In this document: positions 42,545-52,253 of the stretch, piece after piece
Numbering within the stretch: position 1 is the stretch's first letter
Layout of the letters: each line of letters begins with the position of its first letter
Source: an uncultured Bacilli bacterium
GTDB lineage: Bacteria; Bacillota_I; Bacilli_A; RF39; UBA660
Direction of reading: 5' to 3'
DNA length: 64,000 bases
Assembly: GCA_934086315.1 (NCBI GenBank)
Contig: CAKOHZ010000001.1
Location: 248,001-312,000, forward strand
The notes under the pieces: model-generated
Told to the model about the DNA's origin: nothing
Databases searched by the model: none
Seen by the model: only the letters and a program-made list of their open reading frames with translations
Program-made: the position numbers and the translations under genes

Positions 42545-44146
42545 ATGACAAAATACGTTTTTGTTACTGGAGGGGTGGTTTCTGGTTTAGGAAAAGGTAT
42601 AACTGCATCAAGTGTAGCACTACTATTAAAATCAAGAGGATACAAAGTATTCATGCAAAAGTTTGATCCATACATTAATGTAGATCCTGGTACTATGAAT
42701 CCTATACAACATGGTGAAGTATTCGTAACATATGATGGCTGTGAAACTGATTTAGACCTTGGACATTATGAAAGATTTATCGATGAAGAATTAAACTTTA
42801 CATCAAACATAACAAGTGGAAAAATATATAAATCAGTTATTGATAAAGAAAGACATGGTGACTATTTAGGAGCAACTGTTCAAATGGTTCCACATATCAC
42901 AAACGAAATCAAAAATAAAGTTTATGAAGCTGGAATAACTAGTGGAGCAGACATAGTAATAACTGAAATTGGTGGTACTGTAGGTGACATAGAAAGCCAA
43001 AGTTTCATTGAAGCATTAAGACAAATTCAATATGAAAAGGGAAGTACTGAAACATTCTTTATTCATTGTACTCTTATACCTTTTATATACGGCTCTAATG
43101 AACTTAAAACAAAGCCAACACAAAATAGTGTAAGAGACTTAAGAAATATGGGAATTAGACCTGATGCTTTAGTATGTAGAGCTCCTTTTAATACAAGTGA
43201 TGCTATTAAAAATAAACTATCATTATTCTGTTCAGTACCAGTATCTAATGTAATAGATTCAGTGGATGTAAAAAATATATATGAAATACCAATTAACTAT
43301 TATAATCAAAAGATAGATGAAATAATTTTAAAACAATTTAAGCTTCCAATTAAGAAAGCTAATCTAACTAAATGGAATAATTTAATAGAAACTGTTAATA
43401 ATTTAAAAAGTGAGATAGAAATATCTTTAGTAGGAAAATATGTTGAACTTCATGATGCATATATTTCTGTTAGTGAAAGTTTAAAACATGCTGGATACAA
43501 ATATAATACTAAGATAAATATTAATTGGGTGGACTCAGAGAAACTTGAAGACTCTAAGGTTAATCTAAAAGAAGTATTTAAAAATTCTAAAGGTATTATA
43601 GTACCAGGAGGTTTTGGAAGTAGAGGTATTGAAGGGAAAATTAAAGCCATAAAGTATGCACGTGAAAATAATATTCCATTCCTTGGTATCTGTTTAGGTA
43701 TGCAACTAGCTGTTATAGAGTTTGCAAGAAATGTATGTGGAATAGAAAATGCGTCAAGTACAGAGTTTGATCCTACATGTGAAAATCCTATAATAGATTT
43801 AATGGTTGATCAAAAGTCTATTGTTAATATGGGTGGTACTTTAAGACTAGGAAATTATGAATGTACTCTTAAAAAAGGAACACTTGCATACGATGATTAT
43901 AAAACTGATATTATTTTAGAGCGTCATCGTCATAGATATGAGTTTAATAATAAATATAAAAGTATTCTTGAAGAAAAAGGTATGGTATTTTCTGGTTTAA
44001 ATGAAAAAGCTAACTTAGTAGAAATAATAGAACTTCCAAAACATAAACACTTTATAGCATGTCAATTTCATCCTGAATTTAAATCAAGACCAACTAGACC
44101 TCATCCATTATTTGATTCATTTATTAAAGCAAGTTGCGACAAATAA
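42545..44146 (+). CDS. pyrG: CTP synthase
   Basis: A 533-aa CTP synthase. The amidoligase half has KYVFVTGGVVSGLGKGI, the QKFDPYINVDPGTMNP metal/ATP segment and EVFVTYDGCETDLDLGHYERF. The class I glutamine amidotransferase half has the nucleophile in FLGICLGMQLAV and the His/Glu in QFHPEFKSRP. It makes CTP from UTP and glutamine. Regulation is probably by the leader hairpin upstream. Confidence 0.97.
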   Translation: MTKYVFVTGGVVSGLGKGITASSVALLLKSRGYKVFMQKFDPYINVDPGTMNPIQHGEVFVTYDGCETDLDLGHYERFIDEELNFTSNITSGKIYKSVIDKERHGDYLGATVQMVPHITNEIKNKVYEAGITSGADIVITEIGGTVGDIESQSFIEALRQIQYEKGSTETFFIHCTLIPFIYGSNELKTKPTQNSVRDLRNMGIRPDALVCRAPFNTSDAIKNKLSLFCSVPVSNVIDSVDVKNIYEIPINYYNQKIDEIILKQFKLPIKKANLTKWNNLIETVNNLKSEIEISLVGKYVELHDAYISVSESLKHAGYKYNTKININWVDSEKLEDSKVNLKEVFKNSKGIIVPGGFGSRGIEGKIKAIKYARENNIPFLGICLGMQLAVIEFARNVCGIENASSTEFDPTCENPIIDLMVDQKSIVNMGGTLRLGNYECTLKKGTLAYDDYKTDIILERHRHRYEFNNKYKSILEEKGMVFSGLNEKANLVEIIELPKHKHFIACQFHPEFKSRPTRPHPLFDSFIKASCDK

Positions 44147-44213
44147 TTACAAAATATATTTAAAAAAAATAAAATGTATATTATAATATATCTAGAATAA
44201 GGAGTGGGCTTGA

Positions 44214-45176
44214 GTGAATATAGTGTTATCTATAATTTTACTTTTAATTGGGTTTTATGGCTTAATTAAATGTTCTGATATATTTGTAGATGCGATAAGT
44301 TCTATTGCAACTAATTTTAAGATGTCTAAAATGATGATAGCACTTACTGTTGCTGCATTTGGTACATGTGCTCCAGAATTCGCAATATCATTCCAAAGTA
44401 TAAGTTCAGGTAGTGGAGATATAGCTCTTGCTAATGTACTTGGAAGTAACGTTGTTAATATCTTGTTAATAATTGGTTTAGCTGCATGTGTAGCTCCTAT
44501 AAGAGTAAAAAATGATGTTACAAAAAAAGAGTTACCAATATTGCTTGTTATAACAACGGTATTTAGTTTATCAATTATTGCTCACTACATTGGAAGAACA
44601 CCTGATAGCTTTATACTTGATAGATACGATGGATTATTATTTATATTCTTCTTTGGAGTATTTATATTCTATATAATATCGGTTGTAAAATCGAAACAAG
44701 GATTCTTTGAATATAGCAAACCTAAGTATAAAATGCTAACATCTATATTATTAAGTATTGCCTGTTGTGTTGGTATAATTATAGCAAGCGACTTAGTAGT
44801 AGATAATGCAAAGGTACTAGCAGAAGCACTAAATGTAAGTACTAAAATAATTACTATGACTGTTATAGTAATTGGAACCTCTCTTCCTGAAATGACTATG
44901 ACAGTAGTTGCCGCTAAAAAGGGCGAATTTGATATAGCACTTGGCAACATAATTGGCACAAATATTTTTAACATAGGTATAGTTTTAGGACTTCCACTTC
45001 TAATATATGGTGGTTTCTCGTCTACTAATTTTAACCTTATAGATGTACTCGCTGTTCATATAGCAGCATTCACTTTATACTTTTTTGCACGTAATGATAA
45101 AGTACTTTCTAGATTAGAAGGCGCACTTATGATATTAATGTTTATTGCATACTATACATATGTTTTGTTAGCATAA
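44214..45176 (+). CDS. Calcium/sodium antiporter (CaCA family, YrbG-like)
   Basis: A 320-aa exchanger with about ten helices in two inverted halves. The alpha repeats are visible as ALTVAAFGTCAPEFAIS with ANVLGSNVVNILLI and as MTVIVIGTSLPEMTMT with GNIIGTNIFNIGIV. They carry the acidic and Asn/Ser residues that bind cation. The GTG start has AAGGAG upstream. Exports Ca2+ against Na+ (or K+). Confidence 0.9.
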   Translation: MNIVLSIILLLIGFYGLIKCSDIFVDAISSIATNFKMSKMMIALTVAAFGTCAPEFAISFQSISSGSGDIALANVLGSNVVNILLIIGLAACVAPIRVKNDVTKKELPILLVITTVFSLSIIAHYIGRTPDSFILDRYDGLLFIFFFGVFIFYIISVVKSKQGFFEYSKPKYKMLTSILLSIACCVGIIIASDLVVDNAKVLAEALNVSTKIITMTVIVIGTSLPEMTMTVVAAKKGEFDIALGNIIGTNIFNIGIVLGLPLLIYGGFSSTNFNLIDVLAVHIAAFTLYFFARNDKVLSRLEGALMILMFIAYYTYVLLA

Positions 45177-45234
45177 ACTTGCAATACCTTACATTTTTCT
45201 ATATAATAATTATAGAATTGTGAGGTATTTTATA

Positions 45235-46113
45235 ATGAAAAAGAAATTCGGCGACAGAAGAGATGGTAAAAGAGTTAAAGTAGATGGATTACACCAACTA
45301 TGTATAGACTTAAAGCCAAGAAGATGTGATGCAGATGTTTACATTAATCAAAGTATAGATGTAACAAATCTAGTAAAATACATTGAAAAGAAGAAAAAAG
45401 ATAATCCAGATATGAAGATAACTTATTTTCATGCTTTTACCATGGCATTTGTAAAATTATTTTATAATAGAGAATTGTTAAATAGATTTATATGCGACAG
45501 AAAAACATATAGAAGAAATGATGTAGTTATAGCATTCGTAGCTAAAATAGCATTTAATGATTCAAGTGAAGAAGTTATGATTAACTTAAAAGTAGATGAA
45601 GATGATACATTGGAATCTATTGCTAAAAAGATTAGTAAAAGAGTTAATAAAGTTAGAACTTCTAAACAAACAGACAAGAAAGAAAATACTAACAACGCAG
45701 TAGATGTTATTGGACATATGCCAGGCATTATTAGAATACCTCTAGTAGGATTTATTAAATGGTTAGATAAAAAAGGATGGATACCAAGTAGTTTAGTAGA
45801 TGATAATATTTATTATAGCACAGTTATTCTATCTAACTTAGGTAACTTAGGAATAGGTTCAATTTATCATAACCTTACTAACTTTGGTACAAGTTCAATG
45901 CTTGCTACAATGGGAAAAATTCACAAAGAAACAATAGTTGATGAAAATGATAATACAAAAGTAATTGATGTTTGCGACTTTGGAGTAAATATGGATGAAA
46001 GAATAGCTGATGGTTATTATTTTGCCAAATCATTAAAAATGTTTGAGTATATACTTAGTAAACCAGAATTACTAGAAGAAAGAGCTGATACAAAAATAGA
46101 TTATGAAGAATAG
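45235..46113 (+). CDS. 2-oxoacid dehydrogenase E2/CAT-like acyltransferase
   Basis: A 292-aa catalytic-domain protein with no lipoyl or peripheral-subunit domain. The start at 45,235 follows a TGAGGT ribosome site. The fold is seen in LCIDLKPRRCDADVYI, YFHAFTMAFVKLFYNRELLNRF and the C-terminal VNMDERIADGYYFAKSL. The usual catalytic DHRxxDG His is replaced by Glu in DERIADG, so the classical CoA-acyl transfer chemistry is doubtful. It overlaps the acyl-CoA ligase gene by 11 bases and probably works with it on acyl-CoA. Confidence 0.75.
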   Translation: MKKKFGDRRDGKRVKVDGLHQLCIDLKPRRCDADVYINQSIDVTNLVKYIEKKKKDNPDMKITYFHAFTMAFVKLFYNRELLNRFICDRKTYRRNDVVIAFVAKIAFNDSSEEVMINLKVDEDDTLESIAKKISKRVNKVRTSKQTDKKENTNNAVDVIGHMPGIIRIPLVGFIKWLDKKGWIPSSLVDDNIYYSTVILSNLGNLGIGSIYHNLTNFGTSSMLATMGKIHKETIVDENDNTKVIDVCDFGVNMDERIADGYYFAKSLKMFEYILSKPELLEERADTKIDYEE

Positions 46114-47962
46114 TGAAGAAAAAATAATAGATAAAAAACAAGAAAGAATAAATAAGAAAGAAGAACGTAAAGTTCAAAAAGAAAAACTTCGTATTTTAAA
46201 GGACGAAGCTAAAAAGATAAAAAAAGAACAAAAAGAATATGATAGAGCTATACGTAAGAATATAGTTTTAACACCATGGACAAAATACTATACTAATGGT
46301 GTAGAAGAACATTTAAAGTATCCTAATGGTACAATGGTAGGATATTTACTTGAAGCAGTAGCAAGATATCCAGAAGACACCGCTATTGAATATTATGGAA
46401 GAACTTATACTTATAGAGGATTCTATGAGATGATAAGAGACACAGCAAAATCATTAAGAGCTGAAGGAGTAAAAGAAGGAGATAAAATAGCAATATTTAT
46501 GCCAAATACACCTCAAGCTGTAATGATGTTTTATGCTGCAAATATGGTTGGAGCAGTAGTTGCTTTAATACACCCAATGTCAGCAGAAAACGAAATACAA
46601 GATTATTTAAATACATCAGGTGCAACTTTCCTTTTAACATTAGATTTAATATATGAAAAAATACATAATATAGTAGATAATACTAAAGTAAATAAAATAG
46701 TTGTTGCTTCAGTAGGCGAAAGTTTAAAAAATATAAAGAAATTCTTATATAAATTTAAAAGTAGAGGTTCTGTACCTAAAATAGAACTTTCTGATGATAT
46801 CATGACATGGAAAGAATTTATTAATTATGGATATGATTATGAAGGAGAAATAGCCTGTCTTAAAGGACCAAATGATCCAGCTGTAATTCTTTATAGTGGT
46901 GGAACAAGTGGTAAACCTAAAGGAATACTTCTATCTAACCTTAACTTTAATGCACTAGCACTAACTAGTCATAAAATGATAGAACAATCAGGTAATAAAG
47001 AATCTATTTTGGCAATTCTACCTATATTCCATGGTTTTGGTTTAGGCGTTTGTATTCATACAACACTTTGTTGTGGTATGAGAGTAGTATTGATACCAAA
47101 CTTCTCACCTAAAGAATTTGCTCATTTACTTCATAAACATGAAATATCAATTGTTTGTGCAGTACCATCTCTTTATGAAAGCATGACTAAAATGAAACTA
47201 GGCAAACATGATTTATCACATCTTAAATGTGCGATAAGTGGTGGAGACTTCATGTCAAGAGATTTAAAAGAAAAAGTAGATCAATACTTCAAAGAACATG
47301 GGAGTACAGCGGAAGTAAGAGTAGGATATGGTCTTACAGAAGCAAGTGCAGCTATATGTGCAACACCAACAGGTGAATATAGAGAAGGTTCTATAGGTAT
47401 ACCATTCCCAGATACATACTTCAAAATAGTAAAAATAGGTACACACGATACAGTACCATATGGAGAAGATGGAGAAATATGTATAAGTGGACCAACTGTT
47501 ATGATGGGATACTTAAATAACTTAGAAGAAACAATTCAAACACTTCAAGTACACAAAGATGGAAGAACTTGGTTACATACAGGTGATGTAGGCTGCATGG
47601 ATAAAGATGGATTTGTATACTTCAAACAAAGAGTTAAAAGAATAATAATTTCAAATGGATATAATTTATATCCTTCTCACATAGAAACAATACTAAACCA
47701 ACATCCAGCAGTATTCACAAGTACAGTAATTGGAATACCACATCCAAGAAAAGTACAAGTAGCAAAAGCGTTTATAGTGTTAAAAGAAGGTTATACTCCA
47801 AGTAAAGAACTTGAAAAAGATATTAGAAAACATTGTGAAAAGAACTTAGCTATATATAGTTTACCAGCAGAATATGAATTTAGAGAATCACTTCCTAAAA
47901 CAGCAGTTGGTAAAGTAGCTTATAGAGAACTTGAAAAAGAAGAAATGAATAAGGAGAAGTAG
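46103..47962 (+). CDS. AMP-binding acyl-CoA synthetase
   Basis: A 619-aa ANL-superfamily ligase. A 45-residue Lys/Glu coiled N-terminus precedes the domain. The core motif VILYSGGTSGKPKGILLSN is the ATP loop, GYGLTEASAAICATP the adenylate-binding block, WLHTGDVGCMDKDGFVYF and RVKRIIISNGYNLYP the hinge, and PKTAVGKVAYREL contains the catalytic lysine. Family knowledge points to fatty or aryl acid activation; the substrate is unknown. Middle gene of the 45,235-50,308 operon. Confidence 0.88.
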   Translation: MKNSEEKIIDKKQERINKKEERKVQKEKLRILKDEAKKIKKEQKEYDRAIRKNIVLTPWTKYYTNGVEEHLKYPNGTMVGYLLEAVARYPEDTAIEYYGRTYTYRGFYEMIRDTAKSLRAEGVKEGDKIAIFMPNTPQAVMMFYAANMVGAVVALIHPMSAENEIQDYLNTSGATFLLTLDLIYEKIHNIVDNTKVNKIVVASVGESLKNIKKFLYKFKSRGSVPKIELSDDIMTWKEFINYGYDYEGEIACLKGPNDPAVILYSGGTSGKPKGILLSNLNFNALALTSHKMIEQSGNKESILAILPIFHGFGLGVCIHTTLCCGMRVVLIPNFSPKEFAHLLHKHEISIVCAVPSLYESMTKMKLGKHDLSHLKCAISGGDFMSRDLKEKVDQYFKEHGSTAEVRVGYGLTEASAAICATPTGEYREGSIGIPFPDTYFKIVKIGTHDTVPYGEDGEICISGPTVMMGYLNNLEETIQTLQVHKDGRTWLHTGDVGCMDKDGFVYFKQRVKRIIISNGYNLYPSHIETILNQHPAVFTSTVIGIPHPRKVQVAKAFIVLKEGYTPSKELEKDIRKHCEKNLAIYSLPAEYEFRESLPKTAVGKVAYRELEKEEMNKEK

Positions 47963-47964
47963 AT

Positions 47965-49353
47965 ATGAAAAAGTATGATGTGGCAATTATAGGAGCAGGA
48001 CCTGCTGGATTATTCTGTGCCTATGAACTTAAAGAAAAAAATCCAAAACTAAAAGTAGCACTTATAGACAAAGGACATAGAGCAGAAACAAGAATGTGCC
48101 CAATGAAAGTCAATGGTGGAAAATGTGTTAACTGTAAAGTATGCCAAATCTTATCAGGATATGGTGGTGCGGGAACATTCTCAGATGGAAAACTAAACTT
48201 TATACCAAAATTAGGTAAAAGTGATTTATTTAAGTATATGTCACAATCAGAAGCATATCAAATTATAGATGATACAGAAGAGATATTCACTAAATTCAAA
48301 ATGGATAGTGATGTTTATCCTTCTAATATGGACGAAGCAAACCAAATAAAAAAAGAAGTTGCTAAAGCAGGAGCAAGACTTCTAGTTATAAAGCAAAAAC
48401 ACTTAGGAAGTGATAAACTTCCAGGATATATAAAAGATTTTACTGACTATTTAGAAAACAAAGGAGTAGATATTTATGAAAACTCTAATGTTGAAGACAT
48501 AATCAGCAAAAAAGAAGATGAACATGAACTAGTCATAAATAGTGAACATAGTATTACAGCAAAGAATGTAGTAGTAGCTCCAGGAAGAACAGGAGCTAAA
48601 TGGGTACAAGAATTAGCCGATAAATATAAGATACCATATACTAGTCAAAGTATAGAAATAGGTGTAAGAGTAGAAGTTAGAAAAGAAATTTTAGAGGACA
48701 TAACTAACGTAATTTATGATCCAACAATATTCATTAAAACCGATACATACACTGATGAAATAAGAACATTCTGTACTAATCCAGGTGGATTCGTAGCTAA
48801 AGAAAATTACTATGGATTTATATGTGTAAATGGTCACTCACTAAAAGATATTAAATCAAATAATTCAAATTTTGCATTTATTAGTAAAGTTGGACTTACT
48901 GAACCAGTAACAAATACTAGATTATATGGAGAAAGTATTGCTAGAATTGCTAACACTTTAGGAGACGGAAAACCAATTATTCAGTCACTTCGCGATTTAA
49001 AAAGAGGAAGACGTAGTGAATGGAAAAGAATAAATAAAGGATTTATTGAACCAACTCTTAAAGACTGCGTAGCTGGAGATTTATCACTAGTACTACCTCA
49101 TAGAATAATAACAAATATTTTAGAAGGACTAGAAAAATTAGATAAAATAATACCAGGTGTTAACAACGATGAAACATTACTTTATGGACCAGAAATAAAA
49201 TTTTTTAGTAATGAAATAGATACTAACAATAAATTCAAATTAGAAAAATATAATATATATTTTGTAGGAGACGGTGCTGGTAAAGCAGGAAACATAGTAA
49301 CTGCAGCTGCAACAGGCTTAGTGGCAGCAAGAGATATAATAGAGAAAAAATAA
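47965..49353 (+). CDS. FAD-dependent oxidoreductase (COG2509-like)
   Basis: A 462-aa flavoprotein. AIIGAGPAGLFCAYEL is the Rossmann FAD motif. MCPMKVNGGKCVNCKVC followed by SGYGGAGTFSDGKL is the cysteine-rich signature of the COG2509 group, and the C-terminal YFVGDGAGKAGNIVTAAATGLVAARDI holds the second FAD contact. The family's substrate is not known. It starts 2 bases after the acyl-CoA ligase stop, with AAGGAG. Confidence 0.85.
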   Translation: MKKYDVAIIGAGPAGLFCAYELKEKNPKLKVALIDKGHRAETRMCPMKVNGGKCVNCKVCQILSGYGGAGTFSDGKLNFIPKLGKSDLFKYMSQSEAYQIIDDTEEIFTKFKMDSDVYPSNMDEANQIKKEVAKAGARLLVIKQKHLGSDKLPGYIKDFTDYLENKGVDIYENSNVEDIISKKEDEHELVINSEHSITAKNVVVAPGRTGAKWVQELADKYKIPYTSQSIEIGVRVEVRKEILEDITNVIYDPTIFIKTDTYTDEIRTFCTNPGGFVAKENYYGFICVNGHSLKDIKSNNSNFAFISKVGLTEPVTNTRLYGESIARIANTLGDGKPIIQSLRDLKRGRRSEWKRINKGFIEPTLKDCVAGDLSLVLPHRIITNILEGLEKLDKIIPGVNNDETLLYGPEIKFFSNEIDTNNKFKLEKYNIYFVGDGAGKAGNIVTAAATGLVAARDIIEKK

Positions 49354-49354
49354 T

Positions 49355-50308
49355 ATGACAAAAGAAGAAAGAGAAAGAATTTACGAATACTTTAATTTAA
49401 TAGTATGTGCTAAAGATTCTTTTGTCGTAGATTTTTTAGACGATTATAAAGATTACATAGAAATGTTAGCTAGTAGTGCTATAGAACATCTAGAAGGGGT
49501 GAAAGAACTATCAGAACCAAAAAAAGATTTAACTGATAATGGTGTTATTCATACAATAGAATTAGCTAGAGAATTTCTTGATTCGATAAGTGATAAATAT
49601 GGAAAAGAATTTGAAACAGCAATACAAGATGGTACAATAAATTTATATTATTTAAAAGAAAAAGAAGAGATAGATAAAAAGGAAGATTATTCATATTTTA
49701 CACCTAGACATGACGATGGGTTTAGAATAATAAATGAACCTCTTGAAGCAAACATAACAGACACTTGCATACTTGTACATGAATTTATACATCTACAGAA
49801 TGTTGATACACTCGACCCATCATTTGAACAATTATATCTAACAGAAGGTATATCAAGGACATATGAATTATTGTTTTATAAATTTTTAAAAGATAATTTG
49901 ATACTAAAAGAAGAAAATAATGTAATAGTAAAAAGATTTTTAAAAAGATACTTAAGAAGAGCGCGTCAAATGAAAATATTAACAAATGTAATAAGAATGT
50001 ATGATGAAGGTAAAGCAGATATAACAAAGTTAAAAGATAATTATGAAGAAGCTAAAGATATGTATGTTAAATTGAGTAAATCCTTAAAATACTTTATAGG
50101 TGAATCTATAGCTATATATACATATCAAAATATATTAAGAGGTATAGTTACTCCAAAGAATATTGAACAAATGAGCGATAATCTAGGAGCTCACGAAAAT
50201 TTTACATCTTTAAACTACGTACTACCAAAGTTTCCAAACAAAGATGAATTTGGAGAATCCATCGAAACACTTAAGGAAGAAATAAAAGATAAGACTATGA
50301 AACTATAA
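49355..50308 (+). CDS. Unknown 317-aa protein with zincin HExxH motif
   Basis: Not assigned. ILVHEFIHLQNVDTLDPSF near residue 143 is a HExxH motif on a hydrophobic helix, followed at 21 residues by LTEGISRTYELL, a plausible third ligand Glu, which is a gluzincin-like arrangement. No signal peptide or membrane helix. It begins directly after the FAD oxidoreductase stop and ends the operon with a clear terminator. A regulatory peptidase role is possible. Confidence 0.65.
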   Translation: MTKEERERIYEYFNLIVCAKDSFVVDFLDDYKDYIEMLASSAIEHLEGVKELSEPKKDLTDNGVIHTIELAREFLDSISDKYGKEFETAIQDGTINLYYLKEKEEIDKKEDYSYFTPRHDDGFRIINEPLEANITDTCILVHEFIHLQNVDTLDPSFEQLYLTEGISRTYELLFYKFLKDNLILKEENNVIVKRFLKRYLRRARQMKILTNVIRMYDEGKADITKLKDNYEEAKDMYVKLSKSLKYFIGESIAIYTYQNILRGIVTPKNIEQMSDNLGAHENFTSLNYVLPKFPNKDEFGESIETLKEEIKDKTMKL

Positions 50309-50322
50309 TTCATAGTTTTTTA
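50294..50322 (+). terminator. Terminator of the acyl-ligase operon
   Basis: ACTATGAA and TTCATAGT, 7-nt loop, T run; overlaps the last stop codon. Confidence 0.8.
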
Positions 50323-50397
50323 ATTATTTAAACTTTTATTCTTTTAAATGATTTTAATATATGTTAAAATATTACATAGATAAGAGAGGTAACTATC

Positions 50398-51186
50398 GTG
50401 GGAAAAATAATATCATTAGTAAATCAAAAAGGTGGAGTAGGCAAGACAACAACAAGTATAAATTTATCTAGTTCCCTAGGACATTTAGGTAAAAAAGTTT
50501 TACTAATTGACTTAGATCCACAAAGTAACAGCACAACTGGACTTGGGATAAACAGAGGTAAAATTAAAAAAAGTATATATAATGTTATAATGGGTGAATG
50601 TGATATTAAAGAAACAATCATAAAAACACCATATAAAAATTTAAGTATTATTCCTGCATTAATAGATTTAGCAGGTGTAGATATAGAATTAATTCAAATA
50701 AGTGTACAAGATAAAGAATTTATAATCACAGAACAATTAAAAAAACAATTAGATACTATTAGAGATAGATATGATTATATAATTATAGATTGTCCACCTA
50801 ACTTAGGTATATTAACTACTAATGCATTAGCTGCATCAGATTCAGTATTAATACCAATTCAATGTGAATATTACTCATTAGAAGGAGTTAATCAATTATT
50901 ACATACAGTCATTAGAATACAACAAAAAGTTAACTCTAATTTAGATATAGAGGGAGTTTTGTTAACAATGCTAGATGGAAGAACATTGTTAGGTCTAGAA
51001 GTAGTAGAAGATGTACGTAAATTCTTTAATGAAAAAGTATTTAGTACAATTATTCCAAGACTTGTAAAACTAGTAGAAGCACCATCACATGGAAAACCAA
51101 TATTAGAGTATGATCCAAAAAGTAAAGGTGCCCTAGCATATTTAAATTTAGCCAAAGAGGTGATTGAAAGAAATGGAAACAAATAA
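50398..51186 (+). CDS. parA: Chromosome partitioning ATPase ParA (Soj)
   Basis: A 262-aa ParA ATPase. QKGGVGKTTTSINLSSSLG is the deviant Walker A with the signature lysine, LIDLDPQSNSTTGLG follows, and IIIDCPPNLG is Walker B. GTG start with AGAGGT before it. ParA moves ParB-bound origin DNA on the nucleoid. Its product overlaps the parB start. No parS sequence was found in the window. Confidence 0.95.
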   Translation: MGKIISLVNQKGGVGKTTTSINLSSSLGHLGKKVLLIDLDPQSNSTTGLGINRGKIKKSIYNVIMGECDIKETIIKTPYKNLSIIPALIDLAGVDIELIQISVQDKEFIITEQLKKQLDTIRDRYDYIIIDCPPNLGILTTNALAASDSVLIPIQCEYYSLEGVNQLLHTVIRIQQKVNSNLDIEGVLLTMLDGRTLLGLEVVEDVRKFFNEKVFSTIIPRLVKLVEAPSHGKPILEYDPKSKGALAYLNLAKEVIERNGNK

Positions 51187-52066
51187 GAGAAAAGCACTAG
51201 GAAGAGGTTTAGAACAATTATTTAGTAATGAGTCACTATATGTAAATCCAATTGATCCAATTGAAGAAATAGTAGAAAATACTCCAAAAGAAGATATTGT
51301 TGAATTAAACGTAAGTGAACTTAGAAGTAATCCATATCAACCAAGAAAAACATTTGAACAAGAAAAATTAGTAGAACTAGCAAACTCAATTAAAGAGTTT
51401 GGTGTTTTAGAACCAATTATAGTTAAAAAGACTATAAAAGGTTATGAAATAGTTGCTGGTGAAAGAAGAAAGAAAGCATGTGAATTAGTTGGAGTAGAAA
51501 AAATACCAGCTATTATAAAAGACTTTACTGATGAAGAAATGATGCAAATAGCGCTTCTTGAAAATATACAACGTGAAGACTTATCAGCAATAGAAGAAGC
51601 AGAAGCATATGCAAACTTAATTAAAGCATTAAATATAACTCAAGAACAATTAGCTAATAAAATAGGTAAAAGTAGAAGTTATATAACAAACATGTTAGGA
51701 CTTTTAAATTTACCAGAATCAGTTAAAAATGATATATTACATGGATTAATATCAATGGGACATGCAAAAGTATTAAGTAAACTTGAAAACGAAGAATTAA
51801 TATTAGAATTAGCTGAAAAAGTAAAATTAGAACACTTATCAGTACGTGCATTAGAAGCATTAGCTCAAAATCCAAATTATAAAAGAAAAAATGAAATAGT
51901 TAAAATTCAACCAGTAAATACTTATGGATATGTTGAAGAAGCAATGAGAGATGCTATTGGTAGTAGAGTTAAAATTAAAAACAAAAAAATAATCATTCCA
52001 TTTAATAGTGACAAAGACTTAGAAAGAGTTCTTGAAATATTAAATATAGAAGTGAAAGTTGATTAA
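51173..52066 (+). CDS. parB: Chromosome partitioning protein ParB (Spo0J)
   Basis: A 297-aa ParB. The start ATG at 51,173 is preferred over a TTG at 51,164 by spacing from GAGGTG. The N-terminal ALGRGLEQLF, the CTPase box NPYQPRKTF then GEVVAGERRKK-like (YEIVAGERRKKACEL), ALLENIQREDLSAIEEA, and the helix-turn-helix ITQEQLANKIGKSRSYITNML are all present. It binds parS, closes as a CTP clamp and loads SMC. In spore formers it also signals to Spo0A. Confidence 0.95.
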   Translation: METNKRKALGRGLEQLFSNESLYVNPIDPIEEIVENTPKEDIVELNVSELRSNPYQPRKTFEQEKLVELANSIKEFGVLEPIIVKKTIKGYEIVAGERRKKACELVGVEKIPAIIKDFTDEEMMQIALLENIQREDLSAIEEAEAYANLIKALNITQEQLANKIGKSRSYITNMLGLLNLPESVKNDILHGLISMGHAKVLSKLENEELILELAEKVKLEHLSVRALEALAQNPNYKRKNEIVKIQPVNTYGYVEEAMRDAIGSRVKIKNKKIIIPFNSDKDLERVLEILNIEVKVD

Positions 52067-52067
52067 A

Positions 52068-52253
52068 ATGAATAAAGAGTATAAAATAGGAAGCAAAGTC
52101 ATTATGAAAAAACCACATCCTTGTGGAACTAACCTATGGGAAGTTACGAGAGTAGGAGTAGATATTAAAATAAAATGTATTAAATGTGGTAGAAGCATAA
52201 TGATGGATAGAATTGAATTTGAAAAAAAACTAAAGAAAGTTGAGGAAATTTAA
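52068..52253 (+). CDS. DUF951 protein
   Basis: A 61-aa protein: GSKVIMKKPHPCGTNLWEV, then IKIKCIKCGRSIMMDRIEFEKKLKKV. The HPCG and CxxCGR cysteines and MxRxxFE ending define DUF951. It sits between parB and ychF across Bacillota, and the same conserved order is kept here. Unknown function; nucleic-acid binding is a fair guess from its small zinc-site look. ATG one base after the parB stop. Confidence 0.88.
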   Translation: MNKEYKIGSKVIMKKPHPCGTNLWEVTRVGVDIKIKCIKCGRSIMMDRIEFEKKLKKVEEI

